Of a DNA stretch of 64,000 nt, positions 41,125 to 49,598 are shown piece after piece (positions within the stretch are counted from its first letter, which is position 1; each line of letters starts with the position of its first letter). The translations under genes and the position numbers were made by a program. The stretch is from contig NZ_WIPK01000002.1 in the NCBI RefSeq assembly GCF_012922555.1, positions 186,001 to 250,000 of the forward strand, given 5' to 3'. The notes below the pieces were generated by a model. The model searched no databases and had not been told where the DNA came from. It saw only the letters and a program-made list of their open reading frames with translations. The DNA is from Paraclostridium dentum (GTDB lineage: Bacteria; Bacillota; Clostridia; Peptostreptococcales; Peptostreptococcaceae).

Positions 41125-41550
41125 ATGTTTTTAATATGGATTATAATAGGGATAGTATTACTTATAATTGAAGCTGTTACAGTAAACTTTCTATCTATAT
41201 TTTTCGCCATAGGCTGCCTTATAGCAGGGTTAGCATCATTTATAATACCTTCTTGGGGTGCACAAATCGTAATAATGTGTATTGTTTCAGGTATAGGAAT
41301 TATATTTGGTAGAAGTGTACTTCAGAGATACTTTGAGGTAAATAAAGAAATAAAACCATCTACCATAGATGCTTTAATAGGAAAAACTGGTGTAGTAGTA
41401 AAAGATATTAGCTCAGACGAACCTGGATTAGTAAAATTAAATGGAGAAGTTTGGACTGCAATATCAGTTAATTCAATAGAAATACCTAAAGATGCCAATG
41501 TAGTTGTTGAAAAAATAGATGGGGTAAAATTAATTGTAAAAATTGCATAA
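41125..41550 (+). CDS. nfeD: NfeD-like membrane protein (short form)
   Basis: 141 residues, AAGGAGGGAG before the ATG. Two or three TM helices (about 1-70: IIIGIVLLIIEAVTVNFLSI, then ASFIIPSWGAQIVIMCIVSG), then an OB-fold domain (about 80-141; LIGKTGVVVKDISSDEPGLV). Short NfeD proteins are encoded next to stomatin/SPFH genes and probably stabilise SPFH membrane assemblies. The SPFH gene follows after 13 bp, so the two form an operon. Confidence 0.92.
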   Translation: MFLIWIIIGIVLLIIEAVTVNFLSIFFAIGCLIAGLASFIIPSWGAQIVIMCIVSGIGIIFGRSVLQRYFEVNKEIKPSTIDALIGKTGVVVKDISSDEPGLVKLNGEVWTAISVNSIEIPKDANVVVEKIDGVKLIVKIA

Positions 41551-41563
41551 AGGAGGGTTTTAA

Positions 41564-42502
41564 ATGTTTGCATCAATATTCTTTACAGTTTTAATAGTAT
41601 TAGTTATAGTTTTAGCTTTTTCTACTATTAAAATAGTAAAACAATCAGAAGTTATTATAGTAGAAAGATTAGGGAAGTATTGGAAAACAGGTGAATCAGG
41701 ATTAAATATAGTTATTCCTATATTAGATAGAGTTGTTAAGAGAATAGATCTTAGAACTCAAGTTATAGATTCTCCACCACAACCTGTTATAACTAAAGAC
41801 AACGTTACAATGTCAATTGATACGGTTGTGTATTATCAAATTACAGATTCTTTTAAGGCAACTTATGAAATAGCTAATTTAGTTCAAGCTATAAGATATT
41901 TAACAACTACTACATTAAGGGATGTAATAGGAACTATGGAACTAGACAGAACGCTATCTTCAAGAGATGATGTAAATAATAAACTTAGAATAATACTTGA
42001 TGAAGCTACTGATAAATGGGGAGTAAGAGTAGAAAGAGTTGAAATTAAAAACATAGATCTTCCAGCGGATATAAAAGAAGCAATGGAAAAACAAATGAGA
42101 GCAGAGAGAGAGAAACGTGCAGTTATACTTCAAGCAGAAGGTACAAAACAAGCTGCTATAACTGGGGCACAAGGACATAAAGAATCTCAAATATTAAAGG
42201 CAGAAGGAGAAAAGCAAACTGCTATACTTCATGCAGAAGCTAAGAGAGAATCTCAAATTAGAATTGCAGAAGGGGAAGCAGAAGCAATCAATAAAATTGC
42301 AGAAGCAGAAGCAAATAGAGTTAGAATGGTATATGAAGCTCTTAAAAATGCTAATGTTGATGAAGCAATGTTATCTGTTAAATATGTAGAAGCATTAAGC
42401 GAAATGGCTAAAGGTGAAAATAAAGTATTCATTCCATATGAATCACAAGGATTACTTGGAAGCATAGGAGCTATAAAAGAACTAATAGCTGATAAAAAAT
42501 AA
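41564..42502 (+). CDS. SPFH/stomatin-like protein (paraslipin/QmcA type)
   Basis: 312 residues, AGGAGGG before the ATG. N-terminal TM (about 5-22), SPFH domain (KIVKQSEVIIVERLGKYWKT; VYYQITDSFKATYEIANL), then a long coiled coil (about 170-265; EKQMRAEREKRAVILQAEGT and repeated AEGEKQTAILHAEA units). SPFH proteins oligomerise into rings or microdomains with NfeD partners. Sits in an nfeD-SPFH operon closed by a 15-bp terminator stem. Flotillin-like lipid domain organisation is the general role. Confidence 0.95.
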   Translation: MFASIFFTVLIVLVIVLAFSTIKIVKQSEVIIVERLGKYWKTGESGLNIVIPILDRVVKRIDLRTQVIDSPPQPVITKDNVTMSIDTVVYYQITDSFKATYEIANLVQAIRYLTTTTLRDVIGTMELDRTLSSRDDVNNKLRIILDEATDKWGVRVERVEIKNIDLPADIKEAMEKQMRAEREKRAVILQAEGTKQAAITGAQGHKESQILKAEGEKQTAILHAEAKRESQIRIAEGEAEAINKIAEAEANRVRMVYEALKNANVDEAMLSVKYVEALSEMAKGENKVFIPYESQGLLGSIGAIKELIADKK

Positions 42503-42513
42503 ATTTAAAGAAT

Positions 42514-42551
42514 AAAAATGTCTTAAGGATTAAACCTTAGGACATTTTTTA
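42514..42551 (+). terminator. Intrinsic terminator after the SPFH gene
   Basis: AAAAATGTCTTAAGG (42514-42528) pairs over 15 bp with CCTTAGGACATTTTT (42535-42549), one G-U, then T. Confidence 0.93.
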
Positions 42552-42626
42552 CGCTTAAGGCTTATCACAATATAACTTTAAATTGTATATAATTCAGTAT
42601 GAATGTTATCAAAGGAGTTGTATTAG

Positions 42627-43532
42627 ATGAGCAAAATGAGATTGCTTCCATATAAAGTAAATGAAGTTAGTAGAGAGACTAAAATAGTTTCTTATGGGGT
42701 CAAAATGATTAGAGCTGATAAATTTTGGGCTAAATCAAACCGCGGAAAAGGAATTACGGTAGCTATCATAGATACGGGTTGTGATGTTGATCATAAAGCA
42801 CTAAAAAATAATATAGTACACACAAGAAACTTTACAAAAGATGATAACTCAAATAAAGATATAGCTAATGATTATGTAGGCCATGGAACTCATGTTGCTG
42901 GAATTGTTCTTAGTGTTGCGCCTGAATGTAGTCTTATGATTTTAAAGGCTTTAAATGGAGATGGAGAAGGAGAGTATAAGTGGATAATAAATGCTATTAA
43001 TTATGCTACAAGTAAGAAGGTAGATGTTATAAGTATGTCATTAGGTGGATATATTGATGATGAAAATCTTCATAAAGCTATAAGAAAAGCTGCAAGCAAT
43101 AATATATTAGTGGTCTGTGCAGCAGGAAATGATGGAGATAATAACTCATCTACAAATGAATATTCTTATCCAGCTGCATACAGTGAAGTTATTTCAGTTG
43201 GAGCTGTGGATGAGAATGCTAAACCTGCATATTTTTCAAATAGTAATAATTATCTAGATGTAATGGCACCAGGGGTAGGTATTTTGTCTACTTATAAAAA
43301 TAACTCGTATGCAATTTTAGATGGAACAAGTATGGCGGCCCCTCATGTTAGTGGAGCACTAGCTCTTATAAAGAACTACTCAGATGGAGCGTTTGAAAGA
43401 GAACTAAGCGAGTCAGAAATATATGCACAACTTATTAAGTTTACTTTAGACTTAAGTTATGATAAAAAGGTTCAAGGAAATGGATTAGTATTTTTAGAAA
43501 GTCCTAAAATTCCTAAAAAAGGGTTTAAATAA
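42627..43532 (+). CDS. Intracellular subtilisin-type serine protease
   Basis: 301 residues, no signal peptide. Catalytic triad: Asp in VAIIDTGCDVDH, His in GHGTHVAGIVL, Ser in DGTSMAAPHVSGALALI; oxyanion Asn in CAAGNDGDN. The short N-terminal extension has LLPYKV, the counterpart of the LIPY motif that keeps intracellular subtilisins (ISP) inactive until processed. ISPs degrade cytosolic proteins in stationary phase and sporulation. The gene stands alone with AAGGAG before the ATG and a hairpin downstream at 43601. Confidence 0.93.
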   Translation: MSKMRLLPYKVNEVSRETKIVSYGVKMIRADKFWAKSNRGKGITVAIIDTGCDVDHKALKNNIVHTRNFTKDDNSNKDIANDYVGHGTHVAGIVLSVAPECSLMILKALNGDGEGEYKWIINAINYATSKKVDVISMSLGGYIDDENLHKAIRKAASNNILVVCAAGNDGDNNSSTNEYSYPAAYSEVISVGAVDENAKPAYFSNSNNYLDVMAPGVGILSTYKNNSYAILDGTSMAAPHVSGALALIKNYSDGAFERELSESEIYAQLIKFTLDLSYDKKVQGNGLVFLESPKIPKKGFK

Positions 43533-43600
43533 ATGATAAAACTAATTTTTGATATTAAAAATATAAAAAAGGACAAGAATTAATTTATAAATATGAAAAG

Positions 43601-43640
43601 AAAAAGCATTAACATAATTTGTTATTGCTTTTTCTTTTTT
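43601..43640 (+). terminator. Intrinsic terminator after the ISP gene
   Basis: AAAAAGCATTAACA (43601-43614) with TGTTATTGCTTTTT (43620-43633), one mismatch, 5-nt loop, then TCTTTTTT. Confidence 0.85.
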
Positions 43641-43700
43641 AATATATGCTAAAATTTGATATAATTATACATATAATTATATGAAGGTGAGAGGTTTTAT

Positions 43701-44204
43701 ATGAAAAAAGAATTTATTGTAGTAGATTTAGAAACTACTGGTTTAGATCCATACAAAGGTTGCGAGATTATAGAGATTGGTGTAACTGAAATTATAGATA
43801 ATAAAATAGGTAGAAATTATTCAAGATTAATAAAACCTAATGGAATAATTCCTACATTTATAAGTGATATAACTAATATAAGTAATGAAATGGTAGAAAA
43901 TGAAAAAAGTTTAGAAGAAGTTTTACCTAAGTTTAGAGAATATGTAGGCGAAAAAACAATAATTGCGCATAACGCTAAATTTGATTTAAAGTTCTTGAAT
44001 TTTTATTTAGATAAAATGGGTCTAGAGCCTATTAATAATCATATATGTACTTTAGAACTTTTAAAGCAGAACAAAGAATATAAAGGAAAAAATAAAAAAT
44101 TAGAAACTGCGTGTGAGTACTATAATATAGAAAATAAAAATGCACATAGAGCAGATAGTGATACACTAGCTACTGCAAAATTATTTCTTGAACTAAATAA
44201 GTAA
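43701..44204 (+). CDS. DnaQ-like 3'-5' exonuclease
   Basis: 167 residues: a stand-alone DEDDh exonuclease as in DNA polymerase III epsilon or the PolC insert. Motif I IVVDLETTGLDPYKGCEIIE, motif II TIIAHNAKFDLKFL, motif III NAHRADSDTLATAKLFLELN. Replication proofreading in this phylum is done within PolC, so this is more likely a repair or RNA-processing nuclease. GAAGGTGAGAGG precedes the ATG. Single gene with a strong terminator. It is unrelated in sequence detail to the exonuclease at 37363. Confidence 0.9.
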   Translation: MKKEFIVVDLETTGLDPYKGCEIIEIGVTEIIDNKIGRNYSRLIKPNGIIPTFISDITNISNEMVENEKSLEEVLPKFREYVGEKTIIAHNAKFDLKFLNFYLDKMGLEPINNHICTLELLKQNKEYKGKNKKLETACEYYNIENKNAHRADSDTLATAKLFLELNK

Positions 44205-44206
44205 CA

Positions 44207-44247
44207 AAAAACCCTTATACTTACTAAAATAAGTATAAGGGTTTTTT
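44207..44247 (+). terminator. Intrinsic terminator after the DnaQ-like gene
   Basis: AAAAACCCTTATACTTA (44207-44223) with TAAGTATAAGGGTTTTT (44230-44246), 17-bp perfect stem. Confidence 0.95.
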
Positions 44248-44344
44248 AAGTATACAAAATTGAATTTGCTTTTTTAGTGTTTATTTATACTTAAAAATCA
44301 TAGTATATATAAGTCATAAAAATGCAGAGTTAGGAGTGACAGTA

Positions 44345-44398
44345 ATGGGGGTTATGATAGGAGTGTTTTTAGGTGGTGATACTATATTATGGATATAA
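44345..44398 (+). CDS. Putative 17-residue leader peptide coupled to the kinase gene
   Basis: ATG at 44345 lies 8 nt after AGGAG (44332-44336), a better site than that of the kinase itself. It encodes MGVMIGVFLGGDTILWI and stops at 44396-44398, so its last ten bases overlap the kinase start (ATG 44389) in another frame. It may be a hydrophobic micro-protein or only a device to bring ribosomes to the kinase start. Existence as a translated product is inferred. Confidence 0.5.
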   Translation: MGVMIGVFLGGDTILWI

Positions 44399-45450
44399 TT
44401 ACTAATATAGACTTAAAAATAATAAAACCTTTAAAATCTGAAGGGGTTAATTCAAAGTTATATTTAGTTGAAGATAGTCAAATGGGGAGACAATTCATAT
44501 TAAAGAAAATAAAAAAATCATCTTTTAAAAATCCAGAAAAATGTTTTGAAGAACCGAAAAAAATATGTAAAGCAAACCATCCGAATATAATAAAAATAAA
44601 TCATGTATCATATGATGATGAAAATATATATATAACAATGCCTTATTATAAAAATGGATCACTATATCATTTATTAGAAACAAGAAATTTAACTATACGA
44701 GAAATAAAAAATTATGCACTAGATTTTTTGTATGCTGTTGAGTATATACACAATATAGGAATTGCACACTGTGATATAAAACCAAATAATATACTTATAA
44801 GTAATGAAAATAAAGCTGTATTAACTGATTTTGGCTCAGCTGTATATTTAAATAAAAATGGAGTTGGAAAATTAAGAAATGTTTATTATAAACATATAGC
44901 TCCAGAACAATGTAAGAGCACTGTTATAGATAGAAAAGTTGATATATACCAAATAGGTACAACTTTGTATAGAATGTGTAATGGAAATTTAGAATATAAT
45001 AATCAATTAAAAAAATATAAAGATATAAACATGGTTAAAGTAGCATCAGCATGTGGAAAATTCCCTAAAAGAAATAAATATTTACCACATGTCCCAAAAG
45101 ACATGATAAGTATAATTGAAAAATGCATAAATGTAAGTCCACAAGATAGATATGAAAATGTATCAGAGATAATCAATGACATTAAGTGTATAAATGAAAA
45201 CTTAGATTGGAAATACGAAGGTAGTGATGAAAATCATTACTTTACAAGAAGGAACAATGACAATACTACTATACAAATTATAGTTAGTGAGGATTCAGGC
45301 TATTGGAATATAAAAACTATAAGAGTTAATAAGGAAAGTAGAAAATATAATATATATAAAGGTTATTGTTATGAATATATAGAGAAAAAATCTGAGGCTT
45401 TTAAGGAAGTAAATAAAATAATAGCCTTACTTTCATACCGATCAAAGTAA
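44389..45450 (+). CDS. Hanks-type serine/threonine protein kinase, soluble
   Basis: 353 residues. Kinase domain about 10-270: glycine-loop region degenerate (SEGVNSKLYLVEDSQMGRQF), catalytic Lys in FILKKIKK, HCDIKPNNIL in place of HRD, LTDFGSAVYL, APEQC. All catalytic residues are present, so it should be active, though the glycine loop is unusual. The C-terminal about 85 residues (YEGSDENHYFTRRNNDNTTI onward) form a small alpha/beta domain I do not recognise. There is no TM and no PASTA domain, so it is not the PrkC/StkP wall kinase. GGTGG lies 12 nt before the ATG; the overlapping leader ORF probably aids initiation. Confidence 0.87.
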   Translation: MDIITNIDLKIIKPLKSEGVNSKLYLVEDSQMGRQFILKKIKKSSFKNPEKCFEEPKKICKANHPNIIKINHVSYDDENIYITMPYYKNGSLYHLLETRNLTIREIKNYALDFLYAVEYIHNIGIAHCDIKPNNILISNENKAVLTDFGSAVYLNKNGVGKLRNVYYKHIAPEQCKSTVIDRKVDIYQIGTTLYRMCNGNLEYNNQLKKYKDINMVKVASACGKFPKRNKYLPHVPKDMISIIEKCINVSPQDRYENVSEIINDIKCINENLDWKYEGSDENHYFTRRNNDNTTIQIIVSEDSGYWNIKTIRVNKESRKYNIYKGYCYEYIEKKSEAFKEVNKIIALLSYRSK

Positions 45451-45457
45451 GGCTTTT
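45423..45457 (+). terminator. Terminator overlapping the kinase 3' end
   Basis: AGCCTTACTTT (45423-45433) with AAAGTAAGGCT (45444-45454), then TTT. The right arm contains the stop codon. Confidence 0.75.
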
Positions 45458-45639
45458 AAAGGGGTAAAATATATTATAAAAAGGGGTTTATTAGGGAATA
45501 TATTTTATTTGGGGAGTAAAAATTTTAAGGTTATCAGGGGAATAACCTTCTGAAATAATAATAGCAAGATTCGACAAATATGTCAACAATTTTCGACAAA
45601 AAAGTATAAAATAAATCAAATTGAATTTTGGATTTGAAA

Positions 45640-45684
45640 ATAGACAAAAAAAGAAAAGCTAAGAGCTTTTCTTTTTTTGTCTAT
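45640..45684. terminator. Strong symmetrical terminator (ferredoxin, minus strand)
   Basis: ATAGACAAAAAAAGAAAAGCT (45640-45660, of which AAAGAAAAGCT is the core) is perfectly complementary to 45664-45684, loop AAG. T-runs are present in both directions; it lies 13 bp beyond the ferredoxin stop. Confidence 0.88.
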
Positions 45685-45696
45685 TTTATTTATGTA

Positions 45697-45867
45697 TTAT
45701 TCTGGTTGAGGAGCGTCAACAGGACATACGCTGTTACAAGTTCCACATTCTATACATATATCAGGATCTATAACGTATTTGTCATCTCCTGCAGATATAC
45801 AACTAACTGGACATTCTGGTTCGCATGCTCCACAGCTTATGCAAGCATCATTTATTTTGTAAGCCAT
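45697..45867 (-). CDS. 2[4Fe-4S] ferredoxin
   Basis: 56 residues, too short for usual ORF cut-offs. Two classic cluster motifs: CISCGACEPECP and CIECGTCNSVCP, each CxxCxxCxxxCP. This is the small clostridial electron carrier that serves pyruvate:ferredoxin oxidoreductase and hydrogenases in the cytoplasm. AGGAGG lies 8 nt before the ATG (45865-45867, minus). A promoter with perfect TATAAT is at 45902-45931. Monocistronic, strong terminator: features of a highly expressed gene. Confidence 0.97.
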   Translation of the reverse strand: MAYKINDACISCGACEPECPVSCISAGDDKYVIDPDICIECGTCNSVCPVDAPQPE

Positions 45868-45901
45868 AATAAATACCTCCTAAAATTTTGTGTCAGATTT
45901 T

Positions 45902-45931
45902 ATTATACCCTAAAAAATCAAGTTTACACAA
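45902..45931 (-). promoter_or_regulatory. Ferredoxin promoter
   Basis: On the minus strand: TTGTGT (45931-45926), 18-bp spacer, TATAAT (45907-45902). Confidence 0.6.
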
Positions 45932-46005
45932 AAATTTCAAAATTTATATAAAATAATTTTAAATAATAAGTACAAAAAAACATAAAACTATATACAATTA
46001 AAGTT

Positions 46006-46034
46006 TTGATTTATTTGGCATAAAAAGGTATAAT
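46006..46034 (+). promoter_or_regulatory. Promoter of the glycosyltransferase-51 gene
   Basis: TTGATT (46006-46011), 17-bp spacer, TATAAT (46029-46034); AAGGAGAG and ATG at 46065. Confidence 0.65.
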
Positions 46035-46064
46035 TACTCATATATTTAAAAAGGAGAGAAAAAA

Positions 46065-46970
46065 ATGAGTTATTATGATGATGGAAGTAATAAAATAAGG
46101 CGTAAGAAAATTAGCTCTCATAATGTAAACTCAAAAACTCAAGTTATTAAAAAAAATAACATAAATAGAGCTGAGAATAGTATTAATTATGATAATAGAA
46201 AAGAATATACAAGTAGTGGGAAAAGAGTTGAAAAAGTAAGAGCTAAAAAGAAATTAAGAAATAAAAAGTTTTTAGGAGTACTAAAAAAATCCTTGATATT
46301 TTTACTTATAATATCATTTGTAGGAGCTATAGCTGGAAATGCATTAATGAATGTAATGTTTAGAAATACTCCTGAACTTACATACTCATATATGAAGGAC
46401 AAGTCAATAAGTAGCGACTATGTGAGTATAAGTAAAATTCCTGTGAATTTACAAAATGCGATAGTTTCTATAGAAGATGAACGATTTTATGATAATAAAG
46501 GTGTAGATTATATGGCTTTAGCGAGGTCGGTTGTACACAATGCTATAAGTAAATCTACACAAGGTGGAAGTACACTTGAAATGCAACTTTCAAAAAATCT
46601 TTTAACTACTACAGACCAAACTATAAAAAGAAAACTTAAAGACATGTATAACGCTAAGCAAATGAATAAACATATGAACAAACGAGAAATATTAGAACTT
46701 TATTTAAACAATATATATTTAGGAAAAGGTTCATATGGAGTCGCAAAAGGAGCCAAAATCTATTTTGACAAAAATGTAAGTGAACTTAATTTAGGTGAAT
46801 GTGCGTTATTGGCTGGGATAACAAATAATCCAGGACTATACTCCACAGATTATGAAGCAGCTAAAAAAAGACGAGATATAATTTTATATAAAATGCAAGA
46901 ATTAGGATATATAACTAAAGATGAATATGAAACAACTAAAAAGCAAGAAACTCCAATGAATATAAAGTAA
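46065..46970 (+). CDS. Monofunctional peptidoglycan glycosyltransferase (GT51)
   Basis: 301 residues. Cytoplasmic basic N-terminus of about 75 residues (KKIRRKK-like, RVEKVRAKKKLRNKKFLG), one TM (about 76-98), then a GT51 domain: VSIEDERFYDNKGVDYMALA with the catalytic Glu, STQGGSTLEMQLSKNLLTT, NKREILELYLNNIYLGKGSY, and LNLGECALLAGITNNPGLYS. No transpeptidase domain follows, unlike class A PBPs. It polymerises lipid II into glycan strands outside the membrane. The DUF3785-like gene starts 12 bp after and is probably co-transcribed. Confidence 0.93.
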   Translation: MSYYDDGSNKIRRKKISSHNVNSKTQVIKKNNINRAENSINYDNRKEYTSSGKRVEKVRAKKKLRNKKFLGVLKKSLIFLLIISFVGAIAGNALMNVMFRNTPELTYSYMKDKSISSDYVSISKIPVNLQNAIVSIEDERFYDNKGVDYMALARSVVHNAISKSTQGGSTLEMQLSKNLLTTTDQTIKRKLKDMYNAKQMNKHMNKREILELYLNNIYLGKGSYGVAKGAKIYFDKNVSELNLGECALLAGITNNPGLYSTDYEAAKKRRDIILYKMQELGYITKDEYETTKKQETPMNIK

Positions 46971-46982
46971 AAGAGGTGTATC

Positions 46983-47402
46983 ATGAGTAATTTTAAATTT
47001 AAATTTAGAGAAAAAGAGTATGAACTAAATGAAAGCAACTGTAGTGGGCTAATAAATGATGACGAAAAGCCAGTATCTAATATAGATTTAGATGAGGTCT
47101 TAAGATTATTAAATCAAGATGAAAATATTGATTTTGATTTAGAATACTACCAAGAAGCTTGTCCAGAGTGTTTAGCTGGAGTTAAAGAAAAACAAAAATT
47201 CTTTGGATTCTTAGAATATCATTTTTATGTATTTTCAAAAGATGGTAAATATGTAATTAGTGATATAGATAAAGAATATGAAGGAATGTCATTTAATAAG
47301 TTAAGTAGATCTGGAAAAGTAGATGATAGTTATATAGTAAGTATAATAATATGTGAGCATTGTAGTGATTATATAGTTCAAATAGAAAATTGTATAGTAT
47401 AA
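46983..47402 (+). CDS. DUF3785-like small protein with two CxxC motifs
   Basis: 139 residues, AGAGGTG before the ATG. Acidic (pI low), with CPEC at about 59-62 (QEACPECLAGVKEKQKFF) and CEHC at about 125-128 (IIICEHCSDYIVQIENCIV), suggesting one zinc site built from both. It resembles the clostridial DUF3785 family, an assignment from memory and therefore tentative. The function is unknown. It follows the glycosyltransferase by 12 bp, and a terminator overlaps its stop. Confidence 0.65.
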   Translation: MSNFKFKFREKEYELNESNCSGLINDDEKPVSNIDLDEVLRLLNQDENIDFDLEYYQEACPECLAGVKEKQKFFGFLEYHFYVFSKDGKYVISDIDKEYEGMSFNKLSRSGKVDDSYIVSIIICEHCSDYIVQIENCIV

Positions 47403-47430
47403 AAAGCTGCTTTTATAGCAGCTTTTTTAT
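47401..47430 (+). terminator. Intrinsic terminator after the DUF3785-like gene
   Basis: AAAAAGCTGCT-TTTAT-AGCAGCTTTTTT, directly at the stop codon; also usable by the convergent SIMPL gene. Confidence 0.9.
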
Positions 47431-47432
47431 TT

Positions 47433-48071
47433 TTATATATAAGTATTGAAGACAACAGTTACTTGAGCTGTAACTACTAAATCACCTGAGGATAGATAAG
47501 GAGAGCTTGAATATCCAACATCTCTTTTACTTACAGAATAAATCGAAGTACTATTTTCAAAAATACTTTCAGGTAAAGGTCTTAATTTTATACCAAGGTT
47601 TTTAGCTAATAATGCCCCTTTATCCAAGGCATCTTGAGTTGCAGCTAAAAGTGCATCTTTATAATGAGGAGCTGTATCTGATATAGTAAATGAAATATTA
47701 ATATTGCTATTAGCGCCGTTTTCTATAGCTAAAGAATAAATATCTCCTAAATTTTTTAGATTAGTGATTTCAACTCTTAAAGTAGTAGTAATTTCATAAG
47801 CGACAAGTTCATTTGATATATTGTCATATTTTTTATTTATAGAAACATCATAAGCATTTATATTTTCTTTTGGAATCCCATAATCAGTTAGACTAATTAT
47901 TATAGCATTTACAGTATTTGAATTTTCTACTTGAGCTACTTGAACATCAGGATTAGATGTAGTTACACCTACTGTCAACAAAGCTAAGTCAGCTCTAACC
48001 TTAACAGTTCCAACTCCATTTATAGAGAGTTGCCCTTTCTCTCTAATTGCATTCATATTCATATATTGCAT
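47433..48071 (-). CDS. SIMPL domain protein (DUF541)
   Basis: 212 residues from ATG 48071, 7 nt after AAAGGGG; an upstream in-frame start lacks a site. SIMPL features: GQLSINGVGTVKVRADLALL at the start, KYDNISNELVAYEITTTLRV in the middle and a C-terminal strand DLVVTAQVTVVF. No signal peptide is seen, so unlike many YggE-like homologues it may be cytosolic or spore-associated. The family forms large ring-like oligomers but has no settled function. Divergent from rarA. Confidence 0.9.
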   Translation of the reverse strand: MQYMNMNAIREKGQLSINGVGTVKVRADLALLTVGVTTSNPDVQVAQVENSNTVNAIIISLTDYGIPKENINAYDVSINKKYDNISNELVAYEITTTLRVEITNLKNLGDIYSLAIENGANSNINISFTISDTAPHYKDALLAATQDALDKGALLAKNLGIKLRPLPESIFENSTSIYSVSKRDVGYSSSPYLSSGDLVVTAQVTVVFNTYI

Positions 48072-48280
48072 AAAATATCCCCTTTCAACAATCACATATA
48101 CTATAAATATACTAATTTAAAATAAAATTTATTCCTAAGATAAGGCTTGATTAGAAAAAATGATATATAGTAAAAGTACTATAGATGAAATAAAATTTGA
48201 AAGGTAGTATAATAATGTAAGTAAAAAAGAACTAGATTTTTATTTATATACAATTTTACATATAAAGTTAGGAGGTAAAA

Positions 48281-49558
48281 ATGCAACCATTAGCTGATAG
48301 ATTAAGACCTCAACAAATAGATGACATGATAGGGCAAACTCACATAATAGGAAAAGGAAAAATTATAAATAAACTGATTGAGAATAAAACTATTCCAAAT
48401 ATGATTTTATATGGTCCTCCTGGTACGGGAAAAACTACATTAGCTAATATAATAGCTAATGTAACAGGTAAAAAATATATAAAGTTGAATGCAGTTAACT
48501 GTGGAACTAAAGAAATTAAAGATGCTATAGATAGCAGTAAGAGAGATTTATTTTCGTATAACGGAATAATTTTAATGCTAGATGAGATACAAGCTTTAAA
48601 TAGAAAGCAACAACAATCACTTCTTGAAGTTATAGAGGATGGATCAGTTACATTAATAGCAAGTACAGCTGACAATCCATATTTTGTAGTATATAAAGCT
48701 ATATTAAGTAGAAGTACTATATTCGAATTTAAACCAATAAATAAAAATGATATATTTGTAGGTCTGAAAAAGTCTGTAGAAAAAATTAAAAAACTTAATA
48801 CATATGAGATTGAAAATGTTGACGAAAATGCATTAGAGTATATTGCTCAAACTTGCAATGGCGATATGAGAAGTGCATTGAATAAGCTAGAGTTAGTTGT
48901 AAATTTAGGAACAGATATAACATCTAACAGTGTGAATATAACACTAGAAAATGTTATGGATTGTTCAACTGTAAAAATGATGAATTTTGATAGAGGTGGA
49001 GATGATGGATATTCTATACTATCTGCATTTCATAAATCTCTTAGAGGCTCAGATGCAGATGCAGCTATACATTATTTAGCAAGGCTTGTAAAAGCAGGAG
49101 ATATACAAGGCATAACAAGAAGATTATTGTGCGTTGCAAGTGAGGATGTAGGCCTTGCTGTTCCTCAAGCTATAACCATAACTGAAGCTTGTGTTTCAGC
49201 AGCTCTTCAACTAGGGTTTCCAGAAGCGAGAATTCCTCTTGCACAAGCTACAATATACTTAGCTCAGTGTCCAAAGTCAAATTCAGTAATAAGCGCTATA
49301 GATTTAGCATTAGCTGATTTAGATAGTATAGAAACAGGGGATATACCTATGCACTTAAAAGATGCTCATTATTCAGGGTCAGCTAAGCTAGGTAGAGGAC
49401 TCGAATATAAATATCCCCATGATTATGAAAATAATTACGTAGATCAACAGTATTTACCTGAGCCTATAAAGTATAGAAAATATTATACTCATGGATTAAA
49501 TAAAAATGAAAAATCATTTGAACAGTATTGGAAAACTTTAAAGAATAAAAATGATTAA
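48281..49558 (+). CDS. rarA: Replication-associated recombination AAA ATPase RarA (MgsA)
   Basis: 425 residues. MQPLADRLRPQQIDDMIGQT, Walker A GPPGTGKTT, Walker B LMLDEIQALNRKQQ, sensor 1 STADN, and the C-terminal tetramerisation part with ALQLGFPEARIPLAQATIYL and SAKLGRGLEYKYPHDYENN. It is the clamp-loader-like ATPase that acts at stalled replication forks and with SSB. AGGAGG precedes the ATG. Monocistronic; short terminator after the stop. Confidence 0.96.
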   Translation: MQPLADRLRPQQIDDMIGQTHIIGKGKIINKLIENKTIPNMILYGPPGTGKTTLANIIANVTGKKYIKLNAVNCGTKEIKDAIDSSKRDLFSYNGIILMLDEIQALNRKQQQSLLEVIEDGSVTLIASTADNPYFVVYKAILSRSTIFEFKPINKNDIFVGLKKSVEKIKKLNTYEIENVDENALEYIAQTCNGDMRSALNKLELVVNLGTDITSNSVNITLENVMDCSTVKMMNFDRGGDDGYSILSAFHKSLRGSDADAAIHYLARLVKAGDIQGITRRLLCVASEDVGLAVPQAITITEACVSAALQLGFPEARIPLAQATIYLAQCPKSNSVISAIDLALADLDSIETGDIPMHLKDAHYSGSAKLGRGLEYKYPHDYENNYVDQQYLPEPIKYRKYYTHGLNKNEKSFEQYWKTLKNKND

Positions 49559-49563
49559 TTAAA

Positions 49564-49597
49564 ATAAAAAAGTACAGCTTCGATGCTGTACCTTTTT
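49564..49597 (+). terminator. Terminator after rarA
   Basis: GTACAGC (49572-49578) with GCTGTAC (49585-49591), flanked by A-rich and T-rich runs with a one-base bulge; shared with the convergent gene. Confidence 0.8.
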
Positions 49598-49598
49598 A

